A stretch of 64,000 nucleotides of DNA. It comes from Zeugodacus cucurbitae. Its lineage: Eukaryota; Arthropoda; Insecta; Diptera; Tephritidae. Under the pieces are notes generated by a model, which was not told the origin of the DNA, searched no databases, and worked only from the letters and a program-made list of their open reading frames with translations. Positions 12,701 through 23,301 of the stretch are shown piece after piece. Where the stretch lies: NCBI RefSeq assembly GCF_028554725.1, contig NC_071670.1, positions 20,526,001 through 20,590,000 of the forward strand. Reading direction: 5' to 3'. How positions within the stretch are numbered: the stretch's first letter is position 1; each line of letters starts with the position of its first letter. Made by a program: the position numbers and the translations under genes.

Positions 12701-15700
12701 GGCCCCAGCGAAGTCGATCAGCCTCAGGCCGTTTGTCGATGTTTCGTCATGGAGGCTGAATTTTCCGACTGTTGTGCCAAAGACACCTTCTTTACCCACC
12801 TTAGCGGTGAAATCGTCAAGAACGATTTTGACATCGTGGCGGGGGCAGCGCTCGTAGGTGCGTACTAGGCGCTCATAGAAAGTATCTTTAGTCACATCGT
12901 CCTTCACTTGCATTGAGGCGTGGGCGCAAATAAGCGATATATTGAAGAACCTCGCTTTTATACGGATTGTGGCTAGACGTTCATCCACTGGGGTGAAGGC
13001 CAAGACTCGACGACGGAGTCTCTCTCCCACCACGAATCCCACACCGAATTTGCGCTCCTTTATATGGCTGCTGTAGTAGATGTCACACCACCTTCTTCTG
13101 TCCTTGTCCCGTCCATCGCACTTCTTGGATGATGGTGATGTCAGCCTTTAATCGTATGAGGACTTCAACTAGCTGGGCAGAGGCACTTTCACAAATTAAG
13201 GGTCCGGACATTCCAAGTGCATGCCCTTAAATCATTATCCTTAACACGTTTGCAGGGGTCGTCATCAAAAGGGGGGTCTCTCATCCGAGGCTTTCGTCGA
13301 TTTTTCATTGGTACTTCGTTTTTATGTGGTGGGTCCCAAACCCTACGCACAATCGCAGAAGCGGGTACGCCTTCTCACTTTAGCTCGCCTCCAAACGGCT
13401 GTTTATTTACTACCCAGAGGATACTTGGTCTAAAACCGGAAGTCGTGAGCTGCTTGAATCATGTGGATAACAATTAAAAACTTGCGTGAACTTCTACACA
13501 TGATCCCATCCTCCCTGTTTAATGAAAAATTTTAGCAAATACCGAATATGCGGATCGCAGGGCTTATGGCTATTTAATACCAAGAATGAAGTCAGTATTT
13601 CTGACCTGTTGAACTTTGAATCGTAAATATCAGTCAATTTGTGACAAAATATAGTTTATTGCAGAAAACTATTAGGTTCGGTCGTATGTTGCCATGTCAT
13701 CGACCAGCATGTGTTTTAGCATTAATTATGCACGAAATTAATATGTCCTTTATACACATCCATATATAGTTATGATCTCTGCTTCTTTTCTCTCACATAT
13801 CCAATCTTTATATATATAATTATTCTGTACATGTGTCACTGAACTCATTCTAAACGGCTGGACCGATTTGTGATATGTCTTCAGTCCAATTTAAATAGTG
13901 CATTTAATTAATTAATAGAAACGGCATAAAGTTGTTTGGAAAATATTTTATAATTGGATATACTGGCAATACAAAATCTTCAATCTATATTTTATAAATC
14001 TAAATGTAAACTAATCTAACTCTAATGTCGCTCATTTACTTGAATAGTGTCACAACTCAAAAAACACGATTTTTGAGCTGAGTATGCAGAAATGTGCTCA
14101 ATTTCAGCGTCCATATTGTATAAAAATTTCATTCCGATGCGTAGAAATATAAACCGTGAAATAAGAATGTGCCGTTATTAAACTTGTTATGTTGGATTAT
14201 TTTTTAACCACAAAAACGACACTTCTCAATTGGGCCAGAATTAGGCATGGATTTTTTTCTGAAAGAGAGACATATTTTGTGTTACAACGATATTGGTGAA
14301 AAGTAATTAAATTTTTCGTATTGATTTTTTTCAACAAAAACGACACATTTGACTTATGACGGTGAAATTTATTTATATTTTTCACAAATAACGACATAAT
14401 TCAAAGTGGGTCACGTTTGTGCCCAAGAAAAGGCATTAGTACACTCTATTTGGTCCATTTATGCTCAACATTGTATTTAATATATTACATGCCACTAGAT
14501 TTGTCAATAGACTTATGGCATTTTTCTATATTTGCTAAATAAGAGACAATTGAAAACTTTAAATCGCTCTCCTGAAAAATCGACTTTTTTGAGTTGTGAC
14601 ACTATTCAAGTAAATGAGCGATATGTACAAATACTAATACTGCTCATATCCCATTCATAAAAAACAATTAATTCTACTGTATATTATTTTGTTTTGCAGA
14701 TTGGCAGCAGTTCGTGCTTAAAAGTTTGAAAATGTGGGAAGCGACTAATCTAAGCTGGGCCCGTGACTTCTCAGGCAATGTCAAAGTTGTCTTCTACGAG
14801 GATTTGGTGGGAAATTTAGAAGTAACTTTAAGAGGAATTCTTAACTTTTTAGAGTTTCCCGTTAACGAGGTAAAAGTTTGTTTCATAAAATATTAAAGCA
14901 ATTTGCACGAATTATGTTTAATGTAGTAGGTACCCAGTGGGACTTGGAAGTAGGAAAGAATGGGATACTTCCTACTGAAAAAATAAGTAGAGGTACTTTC
15001 CTACAATAATACTATCTAATTTCGTTTTTCTGATCAATGTCATTGGAGCGAAGGACCTCCACTTCGCTTACGAATTCATATGACGGAAAGTATTTTCCCC
15101 ACACCTAATTTTGATTAATTCAGTAGGTAGTTACTATAAAACTAATATTTCGTGTGCTTCGAAGTACTTTCCCCACACCAATATTTTATTAATTCGGTAA
15201 CTACTTACTATAAACCCAGTATTTCGTATATTTCGAAGTACTTTTCTCCAAACTATTTTTTCCATCACTAGTAACTACTTACTATAAACCCAGTATTTCG
15301 TATACTTCGAAGTACTTTCCTTCAAACTATTTTTCTATTACATACTAGTAACTACTTACTATAAACCTACCAATAGCTGAAACAGTAGACACCATTAATT
15401 TTATTTAAATATTTTATTTTTTAGATTTTAATATGGAGTTTGTTTTAAAATGACGATTTTTCGCCAGTTTTAAAGCTTGTCGCAAGTCTTTAACAAACTC
15501 GCGATGGGAATATCCTTCTTTCATTGATGCCTCTGAAATCATAAAAAATTTTAGAAAATATGTATATATTTTTTCCTTTCTAAAATTATTTACCAAACAA
15601 GCAGTCGATTAACCCCTTGCATTCCTTTAAGGAGTATTTGGAATGAATGCCATCGTAGTTCAACTGAACAATAAGACTCCTTTCGAAAATACCCTCAATA

Positions 15701-17563
15701 GATTTAATAATCCCCGTTTTGCCTATTATATTTTTAATGATTTTTATCTATAGAAAAATAGGTATAATATTTATTAGTCAAATAGTGAAACTTAAGGGAT
15801 TATATAGACAACTTACATAGTCTGCACTGGAACCTGTCACTATATCTGCATTCAGTTTTTTTAATGCTTCCAAGTTGGACAACGGGAACACACTTCTCGT
15901 TCCATAAGAGCCCACATCTTTTTCAAATAGTTGCTTAAACATCGCCAACGTTTCTGCTTGTTGTCTCTTTATGATATTTTGGTTGGCTATAATGATATCA
16001 AGTTTTTCTAATGAACACAAACATTTTGATTAAAAACATTGAAATTATGAACTTTGTTATTGACATTACCTTCTAATTTAGTGTTATTCGTTGTATTTAT
16101 ATTGGTAAACCCGCTAGAAGCGATAAAGAAATCAGAATCGGAGATTTGCGACTTAAATAAAGACATCTGCAATTAAACATAAGTGTAACAATTTTCATTT
16201 AAAACATATAAAATTATTAGATATCTAAAATTTATAAAAATATTACCAGATGACGTTATGAAGAATGGGCATCATGACGATTTGTTCTCCATAAGCCAAA
16301 CCTGTATATTTATAATTTATATTACTTATTTTGAATATTTTAAAATCAGAACATATATCTTGCGTGAAAAAATTATCAAAGTTCAAAACTCTATTGCCCA
16401 CTATATATTTCTCATCTATTTGCTTAAATTCCTTAATTTTGAAGGGAATGCAAGGAGTTATACAGCAGTAATTATTGGGATATTAGTATGTACGATATGT
16501 ACATGTATATAACATATTTAATAAAATTTGATGTTAGTACTTACCTTGATAACTATACATATATGTATATATATCTCCACTTTTATTTCTATGCACTTTA
16601 TATTTATTGCTTAATTTATTTGCAACACCCACAAACAAAATTCTTCTTTAAAGTGACAAATAACTTCATGGACGAGAACGTTTACCAAAAAATGCAGTTA
16701 CTTCTTGAAAAAAAAAATTCAACATATCAAATACAACAACAGAAATTTGTATAAGCATACAATTTGCTGAAATCGTATTGTGGTTGGTAATGAGTTTTAT
16801 TTTTAAGTGAAATTTAAATAAAATTCAACATGATCTGCTAGAATACAACAACAGAGATTTGTGCAAGCATACAATATGCTGAAATCGTAAGCGGCTTAGT
16901 AGCGAGGTTGAATTAAATTTATAAACCTTTTCTTCATTGGCATACCATCAATTTACGAAGTAATCACTTTCATCTTCCACAGCCAATAAGTACTTTCAAA
17001 ACTAATGAAATATAGAAGTACTTTTTCCAAGTTCCACTGGGTAGAAGCAAAGTGTTGTATGTACAAATGGTTGATTTAATATTTTCATAACACGATTATA
17101 ATTGAATATGCAGAAATTGTTGCAATATAGTGTTTAGTGTAGTCTACAACATTATAATGCAACTGATACAAAACATTACTGAGATTCAATGTAGACATAA
17201 CTCAAAAGTGTCGATGTTAACACAAACTATTTAAAAATTGTACCATAAAACTATTGGCATTTGGTCGAGTTTTCCTTAGATTTGAGATTAAAAATTTCTC
17301 TCAGTTACGAATTATTGAATTCAATTTGATATATGAATGTGCATACCTTATCGACTCTTTCAAACAAAAAAAATGTAACATGAAGATAATATGTTGTAAC
17401 TGCTATTTTTCAGGAACTCTTAAGCTGTACTTTGATGAGAAGAGAGGGCGTTTTCCGGAGAAAGAAGCGATTTCTAAATTTTGATCCATTTCCTATGTCG
17501 ATGCGTTCAATCATAAAACAAAAAAAGATGGAGGTGTATAAATATCTTGAAAATCTCAAATAA
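9740..17563 (+). CDS. WSCD-type sulfotransferase-like membrane protein, six exons
   Basis: Exons are 9740-9874, 10424-10562, 10829-10948, 11030-11281, 14700-14869 and 17414-17563. All introns are GT-AG and the frame is kept throughout (966 nt, 321 aa). Residues 8-27 form a hydrophobic signal anchor, so it is predicted to be a type II Golgi membrane protein. SFPGSGNTWLRYLL (exon 3) is the PAPS-binding loop of sulfotransferases and LLVRDPEKAILAEF (exon 4) resembles the 3'-phosphate-binding segment. Exons 5-6 (YWQQFV, VVFYEDL, REGVFRRKK) match the insect WSCD family, Drosophila CG9164 type. No WSC domain is present, as in the fly orthologue; the substrate is unknown. The upstream ATG at 9724 is in another frame and closes quickly. 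Introns 4 and 5 carry transposons. Confidence 0.9.
11563..13514 (-). mobile_element. RTE non-LTR retrotransposon, internally deleted, in intron 4
   Basis: Both family ends are present: the 3' tail of ATGT repeats (11563-11578) and the 5' terminus, read on the minus strand as GGAGGATGGGATCATGTG (13514 leftwards). Endonuclease motifs survive (CSTRFQHKKIHQATWLSP at about 12630-12690). The coding sequence then jumps from the endonuclease linker (MREYEELEKL) straight to SKQSAHSRLGSHV of the RT C-terminus, so about 1.3 kb with the RT catalytic core is missing. Many frameshifts. It lies antisense to the host gene. Confidence 0.88.
14029..14620. mobile_element. TIR element (MITE), copy 1 of the CGCTCATTTACTTG family
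   Basis: The left end TCGCTCATTTACTTGAATAG and the inverted right end agree over about 36 bases, through GTGTCACAACTCAAAAAA. The interior is shared with the copy at 27388-29285. It is non-coding, lies in intron 4, and its target-site duplication is unclear. Confidence 0.75.
15130..15370. repeat. Subterminal direct repeats of the DUF4806 element
   Basis: Three units spaced 74 bp apart (GAAGTA at 15161, 15235 and 15309) share TTCGAAGTACTTTCC and ACTACTTACTATAAACC. Such arrays next to a TIR are usually transposase binding sites; that role is inferred here. Confidence 0.7.
15414..16166 (-). CDS. DUF4806-domain protein, four exons, intact
   Basis: Minus-strand exons are 16070-16166, 15817-16007, 15594-15747 and 15414-15532. 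All junctions are GT-AG and the sum is 561 nt, giving 186 aa with no stop. The start is the ATG at 16166; an upstream exon cannot be excluded. Residues 33-60 are a Lys/Gln-rich helix. The DUF4806 domain spans about 75-175: FPLSNLEALKKLN, GIIKSIEGIFERSLI, NYDGIHSKYSLKE, EGYSHREFVKDLRQALKLAK, and the protein ends in a basic tail. The function of the domain is not known. DUF4806 proteins are multicopy in several insects. The gene lies wholly inside a TIR element and antisense to its host gene, which suggests it travels with that element as transposase, accessory or cargo. Confidence 0.8.
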
Positions 17564-17571
17564 CGCTAGTC

Positions 17572-17577
17572 AATAAA
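17572..17577 (+). terminator. Poly(A) signal of the WSCD-type gene
   Basis: AATAAA eight bases after the stop codon. If used, the 3' UTR is very short; other signals may exist downstream. Confidence 0.4.
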
Positions 17578-17599
17578 AGCGCTTCACTACATGCATATA

Positions 17600-18007
17600 C
17601 AGTAATCACCGATTAAGTGACCCTTTTTAACATGCTTAAGTGCCTCGAAGTACTTACCAAGCCTTTTCTCAAACACTTCAATCTAATATTTTTTCTTTTA
17701 GAATGAAAGTCACATTTATTTCTTTTTAATAACAAAAATACTTACTAATAACATGGAAAAAAATATTACAAAACTATGTATGTATATGTTTTTCTTTTGA
17801 CAATACTTAGCGCATTCAATGTCAAAAATATTAAAAGGCACTTAAATAGTAAAATTGCAAACAATTTTGTTTTTGTGGCCTAAATATTACATGCATTTAA
17901 ACGGGGAATTTTATATGTAAATTTAGAGACAGAACAACGATGCCGCAAAATGTGGTCACTTAAGCGGGAAAGGCACATAAACGGGGGCACTTAAGCGGGG
18001 ATCACTG
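17600..18007. mobile_element. pogo/Tigger-like MITE with TA duplication
   Basis: TIRs read CAGTAATCACCGATTAAGTG and, inverted from the right, CAGTGATCCCCGCTTAAGTG, each flanked by TA (17598-17599 and 18008-18009). Further CACTTAAGCGGG words repeat inside the right end. At 408 bp it does not code for protein. It sits directly downstream of the WSCD-type gene. Confidence 0.85.
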
Positions 18008-18009
18008 TA

Positions 18010-19420
18010 TATTTATATCAACGTACACACATATAACCAACGAATACTATACTGCTGAGTCTGCGCAACTTGTAATTATTATATGTATTTTGAATATTTG
18101 TACTAACATAGGCTGACATCCTATTTTATATGCAAACACAATCCAACCTATTAGTTTGCATTCATTTTTTAAAGCGTTTTTGCCTACACAATGCATTATG
18201 GATGTCAGTCATACTAATTTGTGCATACATGCTTAACTCGCTTTTAAACATTAACCAATTTGTAATGCTCATCGCTGTTATTGCATATATAGATATACAT
18301 ATAACGAAATATGAAACAGTTTCATAATAATTAAATGGAGAATTATATAAGCATTGCGTCTATTAAACTGCTGTAACATTGTTTTTAATGTGTATGTATA
18401 TTTATAACTAATTTCACACAGCTTAATTAGTTACTACGTATGTTCTATGTGTAAATACCTTTATAATATACTTACGCGGATTACACTATAAAGTGCGACA
18501 ATAAATAATCCAATAATCGAACACTAAAAATGGAGACAAATATATTTTACTTCTGAATAATTTCATTCAAGTTAAATAGTTTGGTATTTTTTTATATATG
18601 TATATAGTAAGCAATACTTATTGCCATAACGTAATTAATTGTTTTGCTTCATAAAAAAATAAACGGATTCACAATATGATGTGTTTAATATATATGTGTA
18701 TTTTGCACATTGAAACATATTTTGTATGTTATAAGAAGTTTTTGGTTTCTCCCCATAATGCATTTTGTTTATGTAAAATCACAAGATTTATCAAAAATAT
18801 CAGGCGTGGCCACAGCTGTTCATTAGTTAATTTTAGTAACATGCACAGTAAATACTTTTTGTTTGTGTTCCTTTCTTTATTTTGTTTATAGCGTAGTGAA
18901 TTGATATTCGTAAAGAATGAAGAAATGGAAAATAATGAAATTTGACGTAAATCTACAGTTTAATTTAATATAATTAAGCAATGCCAACTAACATTAACAT
19001 TAACAACAGTGATCAACTCGGAAATGACAATAAAGAGAAACAGTGTATTAGCTTAGGTTGAATTTGGGCTTTAATAACTTTTATTTTTGTGTTTAGTACA
19101 ACGCTATATAATGTATTCCATTGACCAGTTTCATATTCTATGAATTCATAAAACAGACGATATAAAAACTACGTATTGAAAATCTTGTGAACGTTTATAA
19201 TTAATAAAAAACATGCCATTTATCTCCATATGCTTATTCATTAGCTTTAAACAAAATTTTTATATATTTTATATGATTTCAAGCACCAACTCTAGTAATC
19301 TTTACGTTAATTTAAGTTAAACGTTATAGAAAGGGGGCCAAAGTTTTCTGTATGGTTATTTTGAATGTTATTTCAAAAATTTGCTAATAAAATGTTTTCA
19401 GAACACTGTTAATTTTATAT
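18010..19420. other. No gene recognised
   Basis: Very A+T-rich spacer. Several open frames up to 71 codons have no recognisable features. Confidence 0.5.
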
Positions 19421-20290
19421 TAGGTTGTCAAATATTTTGCTTTATAAAAAGTGTTACAGTGATAGACGGCAACTTCATAATACCCCACTCGTAGAAGCCC
19501 CCTTCTTTATTTATTTAACTTTACACCACCAAGGGCGTTCGCCAAAGACAAGAACAGGTGGTAATCACTTGGCGCTATGTCCGGGCTATATGGTGAATGC
19601 GATAAAACCCCCCATCCGAGCTCCAGTATCTTTTGACAAGTTATCAACGATGTGTGTGGACGCTTGTCCTGGTGAAACATTACACCCTTCCTGTTGCCTG
19701 CTTCAAGAGGTACAGTTGTTCGCAGTAGATGGTAGAATTAAGCGTCTGGTTATATGGGAGCAGCTCAAAGTGGATGATTCCTTTCCAATCCCACCAAACA
19801 CACAGCAAAACCTTCCTGGCCGTCAATCCCGGCTTGGCCACTGTTTGGGACGATTCACCGGCCTTCGACCACGACCGTTTTCGCTTGATATTGTCATAAG
19901 TCACCATCCGCTTCAAAAATGGGTCGAGTTCGTTCAGTTTCAGCAGCATATCGCAGGCGTTGATTCGGTCCAGAAGGTTTTTTGTCGCGGCATCCATACA
20001 TCAAGCTTTTTTGTGTATCCAGCCTTCTACAGATGGTTTAAAATGGTTTGGTGAATAACTTCAATCTCTTGGACGATATCACGAGATGCCACATGCCGGT
20101 ATAATTCCATGTTTTCCATGATTTGATCGGTATTCGTCGTCACATGTCTTCCGCCGGCTGGCTTTTCCATGGTATCGTTTTCACCCGCTCTCAATCGTCG
20201 AAACCATTCCTCCACAGTTCGAAGTGAGAGAGTACCATCCCCCAAAACTTAGTGAACTCCATGTTTACACGTCTATAACTGTTAAACGCA
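19421..20290 (-). pseudogene. mariner transposase remnant
   Basis: The right-hand TIR-like end TTAGGTTGTCAAATA is at 19420-19434. On the minus strand the transposase is read in pieces: LSLRTVEEWFRRLRAGE in the N-terminal helix-turn-helix region (about 20170-20240), KRMVTYDNIKRKRSW and VLLCVWWDWKGIIHFELLP in the catalytic domain (19770-19920), then HQDKRPHTS and SPDIAPSDYHLF (19560-19680). W(D)NDE-type signature regions are recognisable, but deletions and frameshifts break the frame and the left TIR was not found. Confidence 0.85.
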
Positions 20291-20895
20291 ATATCCAAAC
20301 TAATCATGCATAGCGTCGTTTTGTAGTAATTAGTGGTCAAGTCAAGCACCGTTATTTGGATTTGCTTTGCAAACTCAGCGGAATTTCAACGATTTGCTAA
20401 ACCTCATTTTTCGTTCAACCGGTAAAAATTGGAATAGTCACAAATGACTACTTATTTCGTTTTGAGTGATACTTAATTACAAAAGACGAAACGGGTTAGT
20501 CGTACACACTTTCATTTCATTTCAATAGTTTACACAATATTTCTATCTAACTTATTTTATGTCGGATCTTCGCAATAAAATAAAATCTTAATTCTCAGAA
20601 AAGTATGGTCCGATTATAGAGATAAATAGAAACACTACCTTAGAGAGCGTACCCGTCTCCAAGCAATTCGCCAAACAATCAGTTAATTATGGCGTAATTA
20701 TGAAGTAATAGATATTGTGCATTATTTTATGCTAATCTGCGGTCTCAATGGTTTAAAAATTATTAAGGACCCTAAGTCTGCCAACCAAAATGAGGTCATG
20801 GACATTGAATTCGTAATTTGGTAATACAGTTTACAGTTTACAAAACTGTACTACACTAAAACGAATTTCCTCGTATTAATATATGGTAGGAGTGA
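20290..20895. other. No feature recognised
   Basis: Unassigned spacer between two dead transposons. Confidence 0.45.
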
Positions 20896-21420
20896 ATGGA
20901 CGAAAGCGCTCCAGCTGTGGCTACAATTGGCATTTCCAATTTGCGCCAAACAACTAGAAAGAAGAACGAGTGGCGCGCTGTAGTAAATTCGGATATAACA
21001 AAGCCGCAAGGATCTGATAGTGCACATGCATCAACTCCTCTGCCAAATATTGTCGGAAGAATGCATGCTCAACGACTGGAGCCGAAGTGTGATCTGGCCT
21101 ATCCACAAGAAAGGTGATCTCGCAATTTGCGCCAACTACCGCGGGATCAGTATTCTGAATATCGCGTGTAAGGGCCTATCATGCGTACTATAAGACTGAA
21201 TGAAGCCCATTGTCAACAAACTGATTTGACCTTAACAGTGTGGCTTCCGACATGGTAAATCAACCATTGGCCAGATAAGGATTTTTGGCACCTTACTTGT
21301 GGGCGTAGATGAATACGCCGCATAAAAAATAGCGAGTGCGCTGGCTTGGGCATATTTTCCGAATCGAAGTTCTTACGTCGGCTAATGTCGATTCCAGTCA
21401 CTTCGCAGACGGTTGATGGG
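20896..21420 (+). pseudogene. Old, rearranged RTE retrotransposon fragments
   Basis: Three pieces of an RTE reverse transcriptase occur in the wrong order: the C-terminal tail (VATIGISNLRQTT, 20920-20960), the RT entry region (MHQLLCQILSEECMLNDWS and KKGDLAICANYRGISILN, 21020-21165), and a piece like CGCTGGCTTGGGCATATT (21340-21360) from the LRWLGH region. They are clearly more diverged than the other RTE copies and probably belong to another subfamily. Confidence 0.7.
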
Positions 21421-21699
21421 CTAGTTTTATGAATTAGTTTATTCTTTATTAAAGTATATAAGTTTCTAAATCGATGATGACATTAAGACACGCCATGAGC
21501 GTAAGGATGACGATAACGATTTTAGAAATCAGTTAAGTTTAGTTTTAGCAGAGTGGACGTTCAAAGCCGAGTCGAGCTCAAAGCTGATTTCAATTAGCGC
21601 TGGTCAATTTTAGGTAACGCAGAGTGGACGCCAGAATTATTTCGGCAAATATTAGTGGTTGTGGGCCAAACTGCATCTTTGAAATGACAAAAAATCATC

Positions 21700-21960
21700 A
21701 TCCGAATTCCGGAAGAAATTGAGCGAATAGTTCCTGAGATATGGTTTTTGACCCAAAAGTGGGCGGCGCCACGCCCATAGTCCTTTTTAAACCAATCTTA
21801 GTGCAGTACCATCTCTTCAAATTTTCAAATCATATTTCAAATCTACTCGTCACCCTGATCTCTTTGGTATATATAACGCTGTCTAATCTAGCTCGTTTGG
21901 TTTTAAGACTTACAAACAATCGTTAGGTGAACGAAATGTTGCTACAGTATAAAAATAAGT
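21700..21960 (+). repeat. Family A repeat, truncated copy
   Basis: It holds AGTTCCTGAGATATGGTTTT, TGACCCAAAAGTGGGCGGCG, CACCCTGATCTCTTTGGTAT and a degraded GTATAAAAATAAG end. The middle is deleted. Confidence 0.65.
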
Positions 21961-22704
21961 AAAGCTTTTGGATAACGTGTTAGTAAAGTAAAGTACACAC
22001 CAATCATAAAGCTGCGTCTACTCAGAGATTTTTAGAAACCAAAAACATTGATATCTTGGAATGGCTGCCAGTAAATCCGGACATAATTTCATCGAAAACC
22101 ATTCTGTCCAAGAAAGTATATGCCAATGAAAGTCAATACCAAACTCTATTTAGATCTTTCTTTATTGCAAAATTTCATTAGGTTAATGCCATTTCGTATA
22201 TCTTCAGTAATAAATTAAACACATAACATTCTTAGAACTATAGTCGGGATTATAAAACCTCTATTATATCTGGAAAAAAAGTTTATATTTCTTAAAGTTG
22301 ACGAAAAACGGTTGTCCCATATAATGGCGGATACGTCTCTTTTGATGCATACGCAGCTTATAATTCCTGATCCAGAATCCACACAATGTCACACTCCGGG
22401 CAATTAAAGGATTCCTCTTGAAGAAACCAGTTAAAGAACATAACCCCTTTCTGGGCCCTGTATCCTAAAATGTTTCCCTTTCCCTGAGGTCCGACCCCGT
22501 CTAGACATCAAGTAACTAATCACTGAATGATTTCGGTACAAGGCAACTCAATCACCGATAGAACAAATGTAACAACGTTTTCAACGTAACATCTTCGAAC
22601 GCAAAATGCATAAACTTTTTGAATACACATTCGATATTTTCGTATTTTTTGCATAATTATAGGCACTCTGTAGTGTTTAAAATACATTGTTCGTGCATTT
22701 CGTG

Positions 22705-23146
22705 CAGTGGAACTTCTCTAACTCGAATCACCATAATCCACAAAAAAACTTCGAGTTATAGAAATTTTCATTAAAACAAATTTTTCAAAAAGCTGTAGAA
22801 TATAAAATAGATTTACCCACAGTTTGAGTTATTTACTTCGCAAAAAGTATTATTTAAATACATTAAAACATGTATTCTGTAATTTTGTTTGTTGCACTTT
22901 GCTGTTTTGCGTCTGTATCTCATGCCTTTGTTACACAATTTATGAAATCTATGTATAAGTGAAATATATTTTGTGTTCGCCTCCATACGAATATAGGGAC
23001 TCCTTTAAAATTCTTCCTTGATAGTGAAATTTTACATTTTGTATTATGCCCTGGTGGAAAAGATCGATTCGATTTATGGAAAGAAATTTGTAAGATATTT
23101 GACTGCTATTGCCAATTTAAAAGTTCGATTTACAGAAGTTCCACTG
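22705..23146. mobile_element. CAGTGGAACTTCT-ended MITE
   Basis: The left end CAGTGGAACTTCTCTAACTC and the inverted right end CAGTGGAACTTCTGTAAATC match closely. TA follows the right end; the left flank is TG, so the duplication is decayed or differs. Non-coding, pogo/Tigger-like by its ends. Confidence 0.65.
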
Positions 23147-23301
23147 TAATTGTATAATTCTTAAAAATATAGTTCCTTGTACATAAAAAGTCAATAATTA
23201 TTTTCATAATTATTTATAGCACTGGATATTGACATAACTTAATTTAATTCAATGAACAACAAATAATAAAATATACATATATAAACAAAGATAAGTGTAT
23301 C

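Larger units (their letters stand above)
14933..17041. mobile_element. TIR element carrying a DUF4806 gene, in intron 5
   Basis: The ends CCCAGTGGGACTTGGAA and, inverted, CCCAGTGGAACTTGGAA agree at 16 of 17 positions. TA lies on both outer sides (14931-14932 and 17042-17043); the alternative 8-bp flanks GTAGGTAC/GTAGAAGC match at only 5 of 8. Inside the left end are three 74-bp direct repeats with TTCGAAGTACTTTCC, and AAGTACTTT words recur near the right end. The only gene seen inside is the antisense DUF4806 gene. Removing the element leaves a host intron of about 430 bp. No DDE, hAT or P-type transposase was recognised, so the superfamily is open. Confidence 0.7.

Noticed and set aside
16258..16754. 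Open frames upstream of the DUF4806 start
   Set aside because: They are low-complexity, Ile/Tyr/Phe-rich and on the opposite strand; no splice-linked extension of the DUF4806 protein could be supported.
19425..20054. 209-codon plus-strand open frame
   Set aside because: It is the antisense shadow of the mariner transposase remnant.
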